From Borrelia coriaceae (lineage in GTDB: Bacteria; Spirochaetota; Spirochaetia; Borreliales; Borreliaceae), in NCBI RefSeq assembly GCF_023035295.1, contig NZ_CP075086.1, positions 1 through 24,381 of the forward strand: a stretch of 24,381 nt of DNA. Direction: 5' to 3'. The stretch's first letter is position 1; each line of letters opens with the position of its first letter. A program made the translations under genes and the position numbers. Shown here one piece after another: positions 24,215 through 24,381 of the stretch. The notes below the pieces were generated by a model that was not told where the DNA came from, did no database searches, and saw only the letters and a program-made list of their open reading frames with translations.

Positions 24215-24346
24215 CTATTGAGCTTTTTTGGACAACTTTTAAGTATTGAGAGAGAGGCGAGATCAACTATTACATTTTTAGTATGAACTATTGAGTTATT
24301 GTATATAACTATTTAGTTTTGAGGCTCAACTATTATAGGGTGCCGT
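24190..24346. repeat. Seven degenerate 21-bp repeats beside the right telomere
   Basis: The heptamer AACTATT starts at 24192, 24213, 24234 (as AACTTTT), 24265, 24286, 24307 and 24328. Every step is 21 bp except one of 31 bp, i.e. one extra 10-bp turn. The units are T-rich after the core, such as TCAACTATTGAGCTTTTTTG. On the minus strand each core reads AATAGTT followed mostly by G or C and A, like the -35 TTGACA of the neighbouring promoter. The 21-bp step places all cores on one face of the helix. Confidence 0.8.
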
Positions 24347-24381
24347 CGGCGAAATACTCTGTACTAATAACAAATTATATA
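24347..24381. other. Right hairpin telomere of the linear plasmid
   Basis: Read inward from the end: TATATAATTTGTTATTAGTA, then CAGAGTATTTCGCCGACGGC. TATAAT near the end and TTAGTACA at a fixed distance correspond to the box 1 and box 3 elements of Borrelia telomeres. The window stops where the hairpin turn is expected. Confidence 0.85.

Noticed and set aside
1..24381. CRISPR array, tRNA, rRNA, transposase or IS element
   Set aside because: No regularly spaced identical repeats, cloverleaf or transposase-like protein could be found; the repeats present are vlp leaders, hairpins and the telomeric 21-bp array.

Overview
The window looks like a complete linear plasmid, about 24.4 kb, from a relapsing-fever group Borrelia. 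It is strongly AT-rich. It carries an array of variable large protein (Vlp) lipoprotein genes, two Bdr proteins, a Borrelia-type plasmid maintenance operon (PF57-PF50-PF32/ParA-PF49) and a BBK32/Fbp-type lipoprotein. Both ends look like Borrelia hairpin telomeres: read inward, each has ten bases followed by GTTATTAGTA at the same offset from the end.

Layout. 1-151: left telomere and leader with a C8 tract. 152-3832: three lipoprotein genes, an Fbp/BBK32-like gene (+), an unidentified lipoprotein (+) and a coiled-coil lipoprotein (-), separated by hairpin terminators. 4235-15481: an archive of ten Vlp cassettes plus one remnant, all on the minus strand. Six cassettes are open (4635-5693, 6981-8066, 8200-9261, 11852-12898, 13281-14306, 14462-15481) and four are broken by frameshifts, stops, truncation or, in one case, a local inversion. 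Nearly every cassette has the same 5' block (ribosome binding region plus signal-peptide codons) and a stem-loop after it, the architecture expected of donor copies for antigenic variation by gene conversion. 15572-18984: terminator, bdr, PF49, a 40-bp palindrome, ParA, PF50 and a shortened PF57, all on the minus strand behind one candidate promoter. 19148-19775: decayed copy of the right-end secreted-protein gene. 20163-22201: two coupled plus-strand genes, the first probably a winged-helix DNA-binding protein. 22229-24132: a short bdr and two overlapping minus-strand genes of unknown function, read from a promoter lying in a 21-bp-phased repeat array beside the right telomere (24190-24346).

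How it works together (inference). The maintenance operon and telomeres keep the plasmid. The Vlp block is mostly an antigen sequence store. The Fbp-like lipoprotein may add fibronectin binding and complement evasion. The most unusual observations are a 398-bp inversion that, flipped back, restores both a Vlp reading frame and a normal leader; a G10 tract replacing the usual ribosome binding site of the outermost Vlp; the phased telomeric repeats; and a PF57 protein that appears to lack its internal DNA-binding part.
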